From NCBI GenBank assembly GCA_002162685.1, contig MAAQ01000016.1:62001-126000 (forward strand): a stretch of DNA of 64,000 nucleotides, in the 5' to 3' direction. Both the position numbers and the translations under genes were made by a program. The DNA is from Flavobacteriales bacterium 33_180_T64 (GTDB lineage: Bacteria > Bacteroidota > Bacteroidia > Flavobacteriales > Flavobacteriaceae). A model generated the notes under the pieces. The model was not told the origin of the DNA. It saw only the letters and a program-made list of their open reading frames with translations, and made no database searches. Numbering within the stretch: position 1 is the first letter of the stretch; each line of letters starts with the position of its first letter. Below are positions 54,846 through 64,000 of the stretch, piece by piece.

Positions 54846-55847
54846 ATGAGCACAATTCAAGAAGAAATATCAAAACGAATTTTAGTGCTCGATGGAGCTA
54901 TGGGTACTATGTTGCAACGCTATAAATTTTCGGAAGAAGATTTTAGAGGTGAACGCTTCAAGGATTATCCTACGTCATTAAAAGGAAATAACGATTTATT
55001 GTCCTTAACACAGCCTCTCGCTATTGCCGAGATTCATAAGCTCTATTTTGAAGCAGGAGCCGATATTGTGGAAACCAATACCTTTTCAGGTACTACGATT
55101 GCCATGGCAGACTACAACATGGAAGATTTGGTATATGAACTTAATTACCAATCAGCTAGAATAGCAAAGGATGTTGCATTACAATTTACTTATGAAAACC
55201 CTGAAAAACCTCGTTTTGTAGCAGGAAGTATTGGACCAACAAATAAAACGGCAAGTATGTCTCCTAATGTTAATAAACCAGAATACAGGGCGATAACATT
55301 TGAAGAACTACGAGTAGCTTATAAACTACAAGTTGAAGCTTTGGTAGATGGAGGTGTCGATATGCTTTTAGTAGAAACAATCTTTGACACGCTTAATGCT
55401 AAAGCAGCTCTGTTTGCTATTGAGGAAGTTAAAGAAGAACGCCAAATAGATATTCCAATTATGGTCTCTGGAACAATTACAGATGCTTCAGGACGAACAC
55501 TATCTGGACAAACTGTGGAGGCCTTTTTAACATCCATATCTCATATTCCTTTGTTGAGTGTTGGGTTTAATTGTGCATTAGGAGCTGAACAACTTAAACC
55601 ATATTTACAACGATTATCACGAGAGACAACGTTTTATACCTCTGCGCATCCAAATGCAGGTTTACCAAATGCATTTGGTGAGTACGATCAATCTGCACAA
55701 CAAATGCAAATGTTAATAGAAGATTACCTTCAAGATGGGTTAATAAATATTATTGGTGGTTGCTGTGGAACAAACCCAGACCATATTAAAGCCATTGCCG
55801 AAGTTGCAAAAAAATACCAGCCAAGAGTAACTAAACTACACGTGTAA
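54846..55847 (+). CDS. metH: Methionine synthase, homocysteine-binding subunit (split MetH)
   Basis: The 333 residues match the N-terminal homocysteine S-methyltransferase domain of cobalamin-dependent MetH. They include [41 protein letters not shown] and [17 protein letters not shown]. The zinc-site [19 protein letters not shown] (two Cys) lies near the end. The rest of MetH is the next gene, whose ATG overlaps this stop. The family in Bacteroidota is commonly split like this, so it is not a pseudogene. Confidence 0.93.
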   Translation: MSTIQEEISKRILVLDGAMGTMLQRYKFSEEDFRGERFKDYPTSLKGNNDLLSLTQPLAIAEIHKLYFEAGADIVETNTFSGTTIAMADYNMEDLVYELNYQSARIAKDVALQFTYENPEKPRFVAGSIGPTNKTASMSPNVNKPEYRAITFEELRVAYKLQVEALVDGGVDMLLVETIFDTLNAKAALFAIEEVKEERQIDIPIMVSGTITDASGRTLSGQTVEAFLTSISHIPLLSVGFNCALGAEQLKPYLQRLSRETTFYTSAHPNAGLPNAFGEYDQSAQQMQMLIEDYLQDGLINIIGGCCGTNPDHIKAIAEVAKKYQPRVTKLHV

Positions 55848-58531
55848 TGAGAGACAGTGACTGTAAAAAATATCTTACCTTATCTGGTCTTGAACCTTTA
55901 GTGGTTACCCCAGAAAGTAATTTTATAAATATTGGAGAGCGTACTAATGTTACCGGGTCTCGAAAGTTCTTAAGATTAATTAAAGAAGATAATTACGATG
56001 AAGCGTTAAGTGTTGCAAGAGATCAAGTTGAAGGAGGTGCACAGATTCTCGATGTCAATATGGATGAAGGGATGCTTGATGGAAAGTATGCGATGATCAA
56101 ATTTTTAAACCTCATTGCTTCAGAGCCAGATATTGCTCGTATTCCGCTAATGATTGATAGTTCTAAATGGGAAATTATAGAAGCTGGGTTACAAGTTGCT
56201 CAGGGAAAATGTGTCGTCAATTCTATTAGTTTAAAAGAAGGTGAAGATGAATTCATCCGACAGGCTAAGCTTGTAAGGCGCTATGGCGCAGCTGTTATCG
56301 TTATGGCATTCGATGAACTTGGTCAAGCAGATACATATCAAAAACGAATTGATATTTGCAAACGTTCTTATCATATTTTAGTTAATGAAGTTAAGTTTCC
56401 ACCACAAGACATCATTTTTGATCCTAATATTTTTCCTGTGGCTACAGGAATGGATGAACATCGCTTAAATGCTTTAGATTTTTTTAAGGCGACAAAATGG
56501 ATTCGTGAAAACTTACCTTATGCTAATGTTTCAGGAGGTGTGAGTAATGTGTCGTTTTCATTTAGAGGAAATACGGCGGTTCGAGAAGCCATTAACGCTG
56601 CTTTTTTATATCACGCGATTCAATATGGAATGAATTTAGGAATCGTTAATCCAACACTATTAGAGGTTTATGATGAGATTCCGAAGGATCTATTACAGCT
56701 TGTTGAAGCTGTTCTTTTTGATAGAAGCGATAATGCAACCGAGCGATTACTTGACTTTGCGGAAACCGTAAAAGGCAATAAAAAAGAAGATGCAACCAAA
56801 ATTTTAGAGTGGAGAAATACACCACTACAAGAACGAATCACACATAGTCTTGTTAAAGGGATTGATGTATTTATCATAGCGGATGTTGAAGAAGCACGAT
56901 TGACTTCAGCTAAGCCTATTGACGTTATTGAAGGGCATTTGATGACAGGAATGAATGTCGTTGGAGATCTCTTTGGAAGCGGGAAAATGTTCTTGCCTCA
57001 AGTAATTAAATCTGCTCGTGTCATGAAAAAAGCGGTTGCCTATTTGCAACCATTTATTGAAGCAGAAAAAGATGGGAAACAAGAATTTGCAGGTAAAATT
57101 TTAATGGCAACTGTAAAAGGTGATGTTCACGATATTGGTAAAAATATAGTGAGTGTTGTTTTAGGTTGTAATAACTATGAAATTATCGATCTAGGTGTGA
57201 TGGTTTCACCAGAGAAAATTATTGATGTTGCTCTTAATGAGAATGTTGATATTATTGGTTTAAGTGGTTTAATAACACCATCATTAGATGAAATGGTATA
57301 CCTCTCTAAAGCTATGAAAAAGGAGAATTTAAATATGCCATTAATCATTGGTGGTGCCACCACTTCAAAAGCACACACTTCGGTTAAAATTGCACCGCAT
57401 TACAATCATACAGTTGTTCATGTTAATGATGCTTCTAGAGCAGTTACTGTGGTTGGTAATTTGTTGCAAAAAAATAATAAGGTTTATAAAAAGCAAATCC
57501 GTCAAGAGTATGACGCATTCCGTGAGCAGTTTTTATCAAGAGGGAAACGTAAAGAGTTTATTTCAATTGAAGCGTCACGAAACAATAAATTTCAAATTGA
57601 TTGGAAGGCTACTAACATAGCGAAACCTAAACATTTAGGGGTTCAAATCTTAGATGATTTTGATATAATGACATTAGAAGCTTATATCGATTGGAGTCCG
57701 TTTTTTAGAAGTTGGGATTTACATGGAAAGTTTCCTGATATTCTTAGAGATGCTGTTGTTGGTAAACAAGCAACAGATGTATTTAAAGACGCTCAAGATT
57801 TACTCAAACGTGTTTTTGATGAAAAACTATTAAAAGCCAAAGCTGTTTTTGGATTGTTTTATGCAAATTCAGTAAACGACGATGATATTGAAGTTTATGA
57901 TGAAAAAGGAAATATTGAGGCTACATTCTTAACACTTCGACAGCAACTAAAAAAAAGAAATGGTATTCCAAGTTACGCCTTGAGTGATTTTATTGCCCCT
58001 AAAGATTCTGGAAAACAAGATTATATAGGAGCTTTTTGCGTGACTACAGGTTTTGGAACACAAGAATTAGCACAACAGTTTGAAGCCGATAATGATGATT
58101 ATAATTCTATTATGATTAAAGCCTTAGCTGATCGTTTGGCTGAAGCCTTTGCAGAGTTTTTACATGAAAAAGTGAGAACCACATATTGGAATTATGCTAA
58201 AGATGAAAATTTAACCAATTCTGAATTGATTAAAGACGGTTATAAAGGGATTCGTCCAGCTCCTGGTTATCCAGCATGTCCAGACCATTTAGAGAAAAAA
58301 ACAATTTGGAACCTTTTAAACGTTGAAGATAATATTGGTGTTAAGTTAACAGAGAATTTAGCGATGTGGCCTGCTGCAAGTGTCAGTGGTTATTATTTTG
58401 GACATCCAGAAGCTAAGTATTTTGGATTAGGAAAAATCACTGAAGATCAATTGCAAGATTATGCAAAACGTAGGCATATTAGTGAAAACGATGCTAGAAA
58501 ATGGTTAAATCCAAATCTCGCAGAAACTTAA
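55847..58531 (+). CDS. metH: Methionine synthase, folate/cobalamin/activation subunit (split MetH)
   Basis: The 894 residues hold the rest of MetH. Residues about 20-290 form the pterin-binding domain ([51 protein letters not shown]). The cobalamin-binding cap and Rossmann domains follow, with DxHxxG at D426-H428-G431 ([11 protein letters not shown]). From about 560 comes the SAM-dependent activation domain, with [15 protein letters not shown] near 800. It works with the preceding gene product. Confidence 0.95.
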   Translation: MRDSDCKKYLTLSGLEPLVVTPESNFINIGERTNVTGSRKFLRLIKEDNYDEALSVARDQVEGGAQILDVNMDEGMLDGKYAMIKFLNLIASEPDIARIPLMIDSSKWEIIEAGLQVAQGKCVVNSISLKEGEDEFIRQAKLVRRYGAAVIVMAFDELGQADTYQKRIDICKRSYHILVNEVKFPPQDIIFDPNIFPVATGMDEHRLNALDFFKATKWIRENLPYANVSGGVSNVSFSFRGNTAVREAINAAFLYHAIQYGMNLGIVNPTLLEVYDEIPKDLLQLVEAVLFDRSDNATERLLDFAETVKGNKKEDATKILEWRNTPLQERITHSLVKGIDVFIIADVEEARLTSAKPIDVIEGHLMTGMNVVGDLFGSGKMFLPQVIKSARVMKKAVAYLQPFIEAEKDGKQEFAGKILMATVKGDVHDIGKNIVSVVLGCNNYEIIDLGVMVSPEKIIDVALNENVDIIGLSGLITPSLDEMVYLSKAMKKENLNMPLIIGGATTSKAHTSVKIAPHYNHTVVHVNDASRAVTVVGNLLQKNNKVYKKQIRQEYDAFREQFLSRGKRKEFISIEASRNNKFQIDWKATNIAKPKHLGVQILDDFDIMTLEAYIDWSPFFRSWDLHGKFPDILRDAVVGKQATDVFKDAQDLLKRVFDEKLLKAKAVFGLFYANSVNDDDIEVYDEKGNIEATFLTLRQQLKKRNGIPSYALSDFIAPKDSGKQDYIGAFCVTTGFGTQELAQQFEADNDDYNSIMIKALADRLAEAFAEFLHEKVRTTYWNYAKDENLTNSELIKDGYKGIRPAPGYPACPDHLEKKTIWNLLNVEDNIGVKLTENLAMWPAASVSGYYFGHPEAKYFGLGKITEDQLQDYAKRRHISENDARKWLNPNLAET

Positions 58532-58608
58532 CAATTTCTTTGAAATTAGCTAATAGTTTAGAAAACCTAAAGCAATATTCTTGTAATGAATTTAATCGTA
58601 ACAGAATT

Positions 58609-58695
58609 ATGAAAAAGTATAAAGTAGAATTAAGATTTGCTTTACAATTACTGTTGTTAATGACAGCGTCTTTGTTAGCAGCAAATTTTATATGA
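58609..58695 (+). CDS. Possible small membrane peptide between metH and metF
   Basis: A 28-codon frame starts ATGAAAAAG and reads MKKYKVELRFALQLLLLMTA, then SLLAANFI. It has one hydrophobic helix. It occupies most of the 174-base gap inside an otherwise tight operon. It may be a real small protein or chance; I have no conservation evidence. Confidence 0.22.
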   Translation: MKKYKVELRFALQLLLLMTASLLAANFI

Positions 58696-58705
58696 ACACC
58701 ATGAT

Positions 58706-59662
58706 ATGAAAGTAACAGAGCACATTAAAAAAGCGAACGGAACGACCCAGTTTTCATTTGAAATTTTACCGCCTTTAAAAGGGCAACATATTCAATCTAT
58801 ATTTGATAATATAGATCCATTAATGGAATTCAAACCACCATTTATCGATGTCACTTACCATCGAGAAGAATATATTTTTAAAGATGTTGGTGGTGGGTTA
58901 TTAAAAAAACAAATTGTAAAAAAACGACCAGGAACGGTTGGGATTTGTGCTGCAATACAAAACAAATATAGTGTAGATGCAATACCACATATTTTGTGTG
59001 GTGGATTTACAAAAGAAGATACCGAGAATTTTTTAATCGATCTTGATTTTTTAGGTATTGATAATGTTATGGCGCTTCGTGGTGATGCTGTTAAGACAGA
59101 GACTTATTTTAAGCCAGAAAAAGAGGGACATCACTATGCAAGTGAATTGGTAAGTCAAATTACGGATTTAAATAAAGGTTTGTATTTAGATGAAGAGCTT
59201 CAAAATTGCTCTGAAACTAATTTTTGTACAGGTGTTGGAGCTTATCCTGAAAAACACACCGAAGCGCCAAATTTGGATAGTGATATCCATTTTTTGAAAA
59301 AGAAAATTAAAAATGGAGCAGCCTATATTGTAACACAGATGTTTTTTGATAATGAGAAGTATTTTAAATTTGTTGATAAATGTCGAAACGAAGGGATTAC
59401 TGTGCCTATTATTCCGGGATTGAAACCAATAGCAACCAAGAAACAGTTAAATTTAATACCGCATCGTTTTCATGTAGATTTACCTGAAGATTTAATTGTA
59501 GAAATAGTAAAATGTAAGGATAATAGTCAGGTAAGACAAGTTGGTGTAGAGTGGTGTATACAACAATCTAAAGCATTACAAAAAGCAGGGATTCCTGTGC
59601 TTCATTATTATTCTATGGGAAAAAGTGACAATATAAAAGCAGTTGCGTCACAGGTGTTTTAA
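58706..59662 (+). CDS. metF: Methylenetetrahydrofolate reductase
   Basis: The FAD enzyme makes 5-methyl-THF, the methyl donor for MetH. The 318 residues show TTQFSFEILPPLKGQH, FIDVTYHREEYIF, NVMALRGD, a CTGVGAYPEKHTEAPN motif, and the QMFFDNEKYFKFVDKCR segment. It closes the methionine pathway in this operon. No regulatory domain is attached. Confidence 0.96.
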   Translation: MKVTEHIKKANGTTQFSFEILPPLKGQHIQSIFDNIDPLMEFKPPFIDVTYHREEYIFKDVGGGLLKKQIVKKRPGTVGICAAIQNKYSVDAIPHILCGGFTKEDTENFLIDLDFLGIDNVMALRGDAVKTETYFKPEKEGHHYASELVSQITDLNKGLYLDEELQNCSETNFCTGVGAYPEKHTEAPNLDSDIHFLKKKIKNGAAYIVTQMFFDNEKYFKFVDKCRNEGITVPIIPGLKPIATKKQLNLIPHRFHVDLPEDLIVEIVKCKDNSQVRQVGVEWCIQQSKALQKAGIPVLHYYSMGKSDNIKAVASQVF

Positions 59663-59696
59663 ATATTCTGTTATTTTTGCCCCATAATTAAATTTA

Positions 59697-60794
59697 ATGA
59701 AGCATTTCATTGCCTGTGTTTTTTGCGTATTTACTATTTTGGGATATACTCAAGACAAAAATCCTAGCTTATTTACTCTAGATGTTAATGTATTTTCTGG
59801 ATCGATTCTTCAGCATAATCCTGATATTTCACATCTAATTACAGACCACCCTTCAGGGCTTATATTAAGCTATAATAAAAAAACGTATGGTTTTGAAGAT
59901 TGGGAAAGTCGATACAATTATCCAGATTGGGGGTTTTCTTTCGTATACCAGGATCTGAAAAATCAAACTCTGGGAGAAAATTATGGATTATATGCACATT
60001 ATAATTTCTACTTTTTCAAGCGGAATTTAAATTTTAGAATTGGTCAAGGTGTAGCGTATACAACCAATCCTTATGATAAGGTTACCAATTTTAGAAATAG
60101 CGCTTATGGATCAGATTTGTTGAGTTCAACCTATTTGATGTTCAATTATAAAAAAGAAAATATAGTTAAGGGCTTTGGTATTCAAGCCGGTATTTCACTT
60201 GTGCATTACTCTAATGCAAATTTTAGAGCGCCAAATACGTCTACCAATACGTTAGCTTTCAATATAGGAACTAATTATTTATTTGATTATGCTAATGAAC
60301 CTGATTATATTCCTTCTTCCGAAGAGAAAAAATATAAAGAAAAAATAAAATATAATTTCGCTTTTAGAAGTGGTGTTAATGAAAGTGATATTATTGGTAT
60401 TGGCCAATATCCATTTTATATCGTATCGGCTTATGTAGATAAACGCTTAAACCGAAAGAGTGCAATACAGTTGGGGACAGATGTGTTTTTTTCTAAGTTT
60501 TTAGAAGAATTAATTTATTTTTATTCTGTAGCTTTTCCGGAGTTAAATGTAAAAGGAAATGAAGATTGGAAACGTGTAGGGATCTTTGTTGGGCATGAAC
60601 TATTTATCAATAAAATGTCTGTTATTACACAATTGGGATATTATGTGTATTATCCTTATGATTTTGAAGGGCAAGTTTATAATAGAATTGGGTTAAAACG
60701 CTATTTTGGCGATAAAATATTTGGAGCTATTACGCTTAAATCTCATGGCGCAAAAGCCGAAGCAGTAGAATTTGGAATTGGTATAAGATTATGA
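59697..60794 (+). CDS. PagL-like lipid A deacylase family outer-membrane protein
   Basis: The 365-residue protein has a signal peptide (ending LGYTQ) and a run of amphipathic strands ending in GIGIRL, a typical outer-membrane C-terminus. The block LVHYSNANFRAPN carries the H-x-S-N-A pattern of PagL-type lipid A 3-O-deacylases, where His and Ser act in catalysis. The acidic partner is not clearly seen. It starts 34 bases after metF and is translationally coupled to the GIN-domain gene; deacylase activity on this organism's lipid A is an inference. Confidence 0.8.
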   Translation: MKHFIACVFCVFTILGYTQDKNPSLFTLDVNVFSGSILQHNPDISHLITDHPSGLILSYNKKTYGFEDWESRYNYPDWGFSFVYQDLKNQTLGENYGLYAHYNFYFFKRNLNFRIGQGVAYTTNPYDKVTNFRNSAYGSDLLSSTYLMFNYKKENIVKGFGIQAGISLVHYSNANFRAPNTSTNTLAFNIGTNYLFDYANEPDYIPSSEEKKYKEKIKYNFAFRSGVNESDIIGIGQYPFYIVSAYVDKRLNRKSAIQLGTDVFFSKFLEELIYFYSVAFPELNVKGNEDWKRVGIFVGHELFINKMSVITQLGYYVYYPYDFEGQVYNRIGLKRYFGDKIFGAITLKSHGAKAEAVEFGIGIRL

Positions 60795-61540
60795 GAAAAC
60801 TACTTTACATAGTATTTGCAATTGTATTAGTATCCTGCAATGGAGAGAATGTGCCAGATTGTTTTCAAAATTCAGGAGATATTATTGAAAAAGATTTTGA
60901 TCTCGAAGTGTTTTCTGAAATCAAGGTTTTTCCGCGTATAGAGTTAGTTCTAAAGGAGGCTTCTGTTCAAAAAGTAACCGTTCAAACAGGTGAGTATTTA
61001 ATGAATGATATTGAGGTTAGGGTAGAAAATGGCAAACTTCATTTGTACAACAATAACGCTTGCAATATTACTAGAGATTACGGTATTACTAAGGTGTTTG
61101 TAAGTGCTCCAAATATTACTGAAATTAGAAATGGTTCAGGATTGCCCGTAAGAAGTGATGGTGTTTTAAGTTATAATAGTTTAGAATTGATTTCCGAAGA
61201 TTTTAACGAAGAGGATGAAGTTAATACAGATGGTGATTTTATTTTAGAAATAGATTGTAATAATTTTAAAGTTGTTGTAAATAATCTATCTACCTGTTAT
61301 ATATCGGGTGAAGCAAATTCTGTTTCTGTTAGGTTCTTCTCGGGTGATGCACGATTTGAAGGACGATATTTAATTGCTCAGGATGTGGATGTTTTTCACC
61401 GAAGCAGTAATGATATGATTATAAATGCCCAGCATTCTTTAACTGGAGAAATACGAAGTACAGGTGATATTATTGTGGTTAATACACCAGTAATAGTTGA
61501 TGTTGAACAATTTTATACTGGACAACTTATTTTTGAATAA
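60791..61540 (+). CDS. GIN-domain (DUF2807) lipoprotein
   Basis: The 249-residue protein has a lipobox near residue 16 (FAIVLVSC). A single head-GIN-type beta-helix domain follows (DLEVFSEIKVFPRIELVLKEASVQKVTVQTGEYLMNDIEVRVENGKLHLYNNN), with later turns of the same style (ILEIDCNNFKVVVNNLSTCYISGEANSVSVRFFSGDARFEG). The start overlaps the PagL-like stop by 4 bases. The role is unknown. It converges on gldA with a 1-base gap. Confidence 0.88.
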   Translation: MRKLLYIVFAIVLVSCNGENVPDCFQNSGDIIEKDFDLEVFSEIKVFPRIELVLKEASVQKVTVQTGEYLMNDIEVRVENGKLHLYNNNACNITRDYGITKVFVSAPNITEIRNGSGLPVRSDGVLSYNSLELISEDFNEEDEVNTDGDFILEIDCNNFKVVVNNLSTCYISGEANSVSVRFFSGDARFEGRYLIAQDVDVFHRSSNDMIINAQHSLTGEIRSTGDIIVVNTPVIVDVEQFYTGQLIFE

Positions 61541-61541
61541 T

Positions 61542-62438
61542 TTACTCTGAAGTTAGCGTTCTAAACAAACTTTCTAAACTCGCATTTTTTTGATTGAGCT
61601 GAAGGATTTTTAATTCATTATCATGAGCAAAATCGAAAACGTAAGAACGCATGTCTTTAGTTGTAGAAAATGTGATTTCGTAGATGAAATCATGTGTGTT
61701 TTTAACCGTTTTGGCATTCGGGAGTTTTAATAAAAAAGCATCTTCTACACGATAATCAAATTCAACTATAACTGTTTGCTCTGTCTCATTACGCAAATCT
61801 TTAAGTTTCTTATCAGCTACAATTTGTCCTTTGTTAATTATAATTACACGATCGCAAATAGCTTCAACTTCTTGCATAATATGAGTAGAAAGAAATACCG
61901 TTTTGTCTTTGCCTATATTTTTAATTAAATGTCTTATATCTACTAACTGATTTGGGTCTAATCCTGTAGTAGGTTCATCTAAAATTAAAACCGATGGATT
62001 GTGAAGTAATGCATTAGCAAGCCCAACTCTTTGACGGTATCCTTTTGAAAGTTGTCCAATTTTTTTTTGAGCTTCAGGGCTTAAGCCAGTTAAATCTATG
62101 ACATCATTTATTCTAGATTTTGGTGTATTGTATATACGAGCGTTAAAAGCAAGATATTCTTTAACATACATGTCTAAATACAATGGATTGTGTTCGGGTA
62201 AATAACCTACATTGTTTTGCACGTCTTGTTTATTTGTTTCAACATTAAAATCATTAACTTTTGCAACACCTTCAGACGCATTAATGTAAGTGGTTAAGAT
62301 TTTCATAAGCGTAGATTTTCCAGCACCATTAGGGCCAAGAAATCCTACAATTTCTCCTTTGTTAACAGAAAAAGAAATATTATTTAAGGCTTTCTGTTCC
62401 CCATAGATTTTAGAAATGTTTTCAACTTCAATAGACAT
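61542..62438 (-). CDS. gldA: Gliding-type ABC transporter ATP-binding protein
   Basis: The 298-residue ABC ATPase has Walker A (GPNGAGKS), Q-loop, LSKGYRQRVGLANALLHNPSVLILDEPTTGLDP (signature and Walker B), and an H-loop (STHIMQEVEAICDRVI). The C-terminal 80 residues are the short domain typical of GldA. GldA pairs with GldF/GldG membrane proteins for gliding in Flavobacterium; gldF and gldG are not in this window. Other drug/ABC exporters of the same family are possible. Confidence 0.82.
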   Translation of the reverse strand: MSIEVENISKIYGEQKALNNISFSVNKGEIVGFLGPNGAGKSTLMKILTTYINASEGVAKVNDFNVETNKQDVQNNVGYLPEHNPLYLDMYVKEYLAFNARIYNTPKSRINDVIDLTGLSPEAQKKIGQLSKGYRQRVGLANALLHNPSVLILDEPTTGLDPNQLVDIRHLIKNIGKDKTVFLSTHIMQEVEAICDRVIIINKGQIVADKKLKDLRNETEQTVIVEFDYRVEDAFLLKLPNAKTVKNTHDFIYEITFSTTKDMRSYVFDFAHDNELKILQLNQKNASLESLFRTLTSE

Positions 62439-62591
62439 AAATTAATTTATTTTACTCAAAAATAGTAATAATTACTAATGGCTTGCTTTAAATTATGAAT
62501 TCTTTAAAACTGAAACGTGAAACCTAAAAAAATGTTATAACAATTTTGATTTTCTAAAATAATAATTACATTAGCACTTCAATTCATGATT

Positions 62592-62660
62592 ATGAACACA
62601 TTAAATCATACATATTTTAATTGGTTTTATTTCTTTTTTAGCAAAAAGGGAGAGGCATGA
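62592..62660 (+). CDS. pheL: pheA leader peptide (attenuator)
   Basis: A 22-codon frame starts ATG 62592 and ends TGA 62658-62660; another in-frame ATG is at 62586. Residues 8-16 are YFNWFYFFF, eight aromatic residues out of nine, with five Phe. This is the codon pattern of E. coli pheL-type leaders. The stop overlaps the antiterminator arm GAGGC (62652-62656), which can pair with GTCTC (62695-62699) of the downstream terminator. Ribosome stalling on Phe codons would free GAGGC and prevent termination. Confidence 0.83.
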   Translation: MNTLNHTYFNWFYFFFSKKGEA

Positions 62661-62693
62661 TATGTATAATTTATTACAAATAAATTTAATATG

Positions 62694-62721
62694 AGTCTCG
62701 ATGAAAATCGGGACTTTTTTT
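62694..62721 (+). terminator. Attenuator terminator in front of pheA
   Basis: AGTCTCGAT (62694-62702), loop GAAA, ATCGGGACT (62707-62715, one G-T pair), then a T run to 62721. The pheA start is 3 bases further. It is the terminator of the leader-peptide attenuator. Confidence 0.88.
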
Positions 62722-62723
62722 AT

Positions 62724-63551
62724 ATGATAAAATCTGTAGCTATACAAGGAATTAAAGGGTCATTTCATCATATTGTGTCACAGCAATTTTTTGATAAGCC
62801 TGTATCTATCAATGAATGTTTGACATTTGATGGTGTGGTTGAATGTGTTTTAAATCAACAAAATGATGCCGCAATTATGGCTATTGAGAATTCTATTGCA
62901 GGTTCTATTATCCCAAACTATGCGCTAATTGATAATCATGGTTTACATATTGTTGGCGAGTATTATTTAGATATTCAACATCATTTAATGGCATTACCAA
63001 ACCAAACCATTAATGATATTAAGGAAGTGTATTCACATCCAATGGCATTATTGCAGTGTAAAACATTTTTAAAACAATATCCTCATATTAAATTAATTGA
63101 AGATAAAGATACAGCCGAGGTTGCACAACGTATTCAGAAGCATCAAATTAAAAATGTGGCTGCGATTGCATCGCGTTTAGCTGCTAAATTATTTGATTTA
63201 AATATTATCTCGGAAAGTATACAAACGATTAAGCATAATGAAACACGCTTTTTTATTGTTAAGACAAAAAATTCTGAAATACCTATAGTAGAAATCAATA
63301 AAGCTTCTGTAAAATTTGAATTAGACCATAAAAGAGGAAGTTTAGCGACTATTTTAAACGTATTAAGTGATTGTAAGTTAAATTTAACAAAGATACAATC
63401 ACTCCCGAAAATTGAAACACCTTGGAAATATGCTTTTTTTGTCGATTTAACTTTTGAATCCTATTCAAATTATGACAAAGCAAAATCTATAATGAAAATT
63501 ATGGCTCAAGATTTCAAAGTATTAGGAGAATATAAAAATGCAAGATTATGA
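62724..63551 (+). CDS. pheA: Prephenate dehydratase
   Basis: The enzyme converts prephenate to phenylpyruvate. I use the ATG at 62724 (MIKSVAIQGIKGSFHHIVSQQF), which matches the family N-terminus; the earlier ATG at 62691 would translate through the attenuator stem. The 275 or so residues contain the usual IENSIAGSI block (AIMAIENSIAGSIIPNY), ASRLAAKLFDLNIISESIQ, NETRFFIV and a C-terminal ACT domain for Phe feedback. No chorismate mutase is fused. The stop overlaps the next ATG. Confidence 0.95.
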   Translation: MIKSVAIQGIKGSFHHIVSQQFFDKPVSINECLTFDGVVECVLNQQNDAAIMAIENSIAGSIIPNYALIDNHGLHIVGEYYLDIQHHLMALPNQTINDIKEVYSHPMALLQCKTFLKQYPHIKLIEDKDTAEVAQRIQKHQIKNVAAIASRLAAKLFDLNIISESIQTIKHNETRFFIVKTKNSEIPIVEINKASVKFELDHKRGSLATILNVLSDCKLNLTKIQSLPKIETPWKYAFFVDLTFESYSNYDKAKSIMKIMAQDFKVLGEYKNARL

Positions 63552-64000
63552 TTCAGATTGCTGACCGATTAAAAGATGTTGAGGAATATTACTTTTCTAA
63601 AAAACTAAGAGAAGTAAGCCTATTAAAAGCTCAAGGAAAACCAATTATAAATTTAGGAATTGGTAGTCCTGATTTAAATCCGCCAGAACGCGTGCTTAAT
63701 GCTTTGGTTGAAACTTTTAATGAAGAAGCTGCTCATAAGTACCAAAGTTATCAAGGTATACTCGAATTAAGAGAAGCGATTACAGGATTTTATAAAACCC
63801 ATTTTAGTGTCCCTTTAAGCCCTTTAACAGAAGTGCTTCCACTTATGGGAAGTAAAGAAGGAATTTTGCATATTTCAATGGCTTTTTTAAATGAAGGGGA
63901 TGAAGTTTTAATCCCTAATCCTGGTTATCCAACATATAAATCGGTTACTAATTTGGTTGGTGCTACTCCTGTGTTTTATGATTTAACAGAAGACAATGAC
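63548..64000 (+). CDS. Pyridoxal-phosphate aminotransferase, partial (3' end outside window)
   Basis: This frame starts at ATG 63548, overlapping the pheA stop by 4 bases, and stays open to the window end (151 codons). It has the aminotransferase class I/II pattern: VSLLKAQGKPIINLGIGSPDLNPPERVLNAL, HKYQSYQGILELREAI, GSKEGILHISMAFLNEGDEVLIPNPGYPTYKS. It probably makes aromatic amino acids together with pheA. The PLP-Lys region lies outside the window. Confidence 0.92.
   Translation, partial: MIQIADRLKDVEEYYFSKKLREVSLLKAQGKPIINLGIGSPDLNPPERVLNALVETFNEEAAHKYQSYQGILELREAITGFYKTHFSVPLSPLTEVLPLMGSKEGILHISMAFLNEGDEVLIPNPGYPTYKSVTNLVGATPVFYDLTEDND

Noticed and set aside
54846-58531. metH as a frameshifted pseudogene
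   Set aside because: Both halves are complete domain sets with clean start and stop, motifs are intact, and split metH is common in this phylum.
1-64000. tRNA, rRNA, CRISPR arrays, insertion sequences or prophage genes
   Set aside because: None seen; repeats are limited to hairpins and short palindromes.

Overview
The window looks like chromosomal DNA of a marine-type member of the Flavobacteriaceae (Bacteroidota). The evidence is strongly AT-rich DNA, promoters of the TAnnTTTG type (clearest upstream of ppa and pdhB), two GLPGLI-family genes, a GldA-like gliding ABC ATPase, 2TM, DUF5686 and GIN-domain proteins, a TonB-type outer-membrane barrel, and dispersed small operons. I see no tRNA, rRNA, CRISPR array, insertion sequence or prophage.

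Layout. 1-6.6 kb (minus strand): a partial 2TM protein, a TonB-C-terminal-like protein, thyA, a CNT-type nucleoside transporter with an extra N-terminal domain, a bifunctional-nuclease-type protein, and etfAB. 7-10.6 kb (plus): pdhB and a DUF5686 outer-membrane protein. 10.6-16 kb (minus): three small regulated modules, Crp/AhpD/DoxX, TetR/lipoprotein/SDR, and ECF sigma/membrane protein/small protein. 16.2-20.8 kb (plus): soluble and membrane pyrophosphatases, a small unknown and an App1-type phosphatase. 20.9-26.4 kb (minus): a tightly packed four-gene operon with a Rieske-glutamate-synthase-like fusion, an unknown protein, a Na+/H+ antiporter and a Rieske-TPP-enzyme fusion. 26.6-30.3 kb (minus): deoxynucleoside kinase, a secreted unknown and a two-component system. 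The two-component system is divergent from two GLPGLI proteins and an outer-membrane barrel (30.4-35.5 kb). 35.7-39 kb (minus): a large lipoprotein and metK.

39.3-49.9 kb holds amino-acid biosynthesis with visible gene loss. Head-to-head fragments of an ammonium transporter and of gltD look like the scar of one deletion. An intact ilvDBNCA operon and proC follow. Downstream is a 5' stub of leuA on the opposite strand. At 50-59.7 kb a SAM-I riboswitch precedes a full methionine operon: metY, metX, hom, a second sulfhydrylase, split metH and metF. A PagL-like deacylase, a GIN-domain lipoprotein and gldA (minus) follow. At the right edge an aromatic operon (pheA, aminotransferase) starts behind a classical attenuator: a leader peptide rich in Phe/Tyr/Trp, a candidate antiterminator pairing, and a GAAA-looped terminator.

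The best candidates for undescribed biology are the Rieske-GltS / unknown / antiporter / Rieske-TPP operon and the pheA attenuator. The amt-gltD and leuA scars suggest reduced nitrogen and leucine biosynthesis, although intact copies elsewhere in the genome cannot be excluded.
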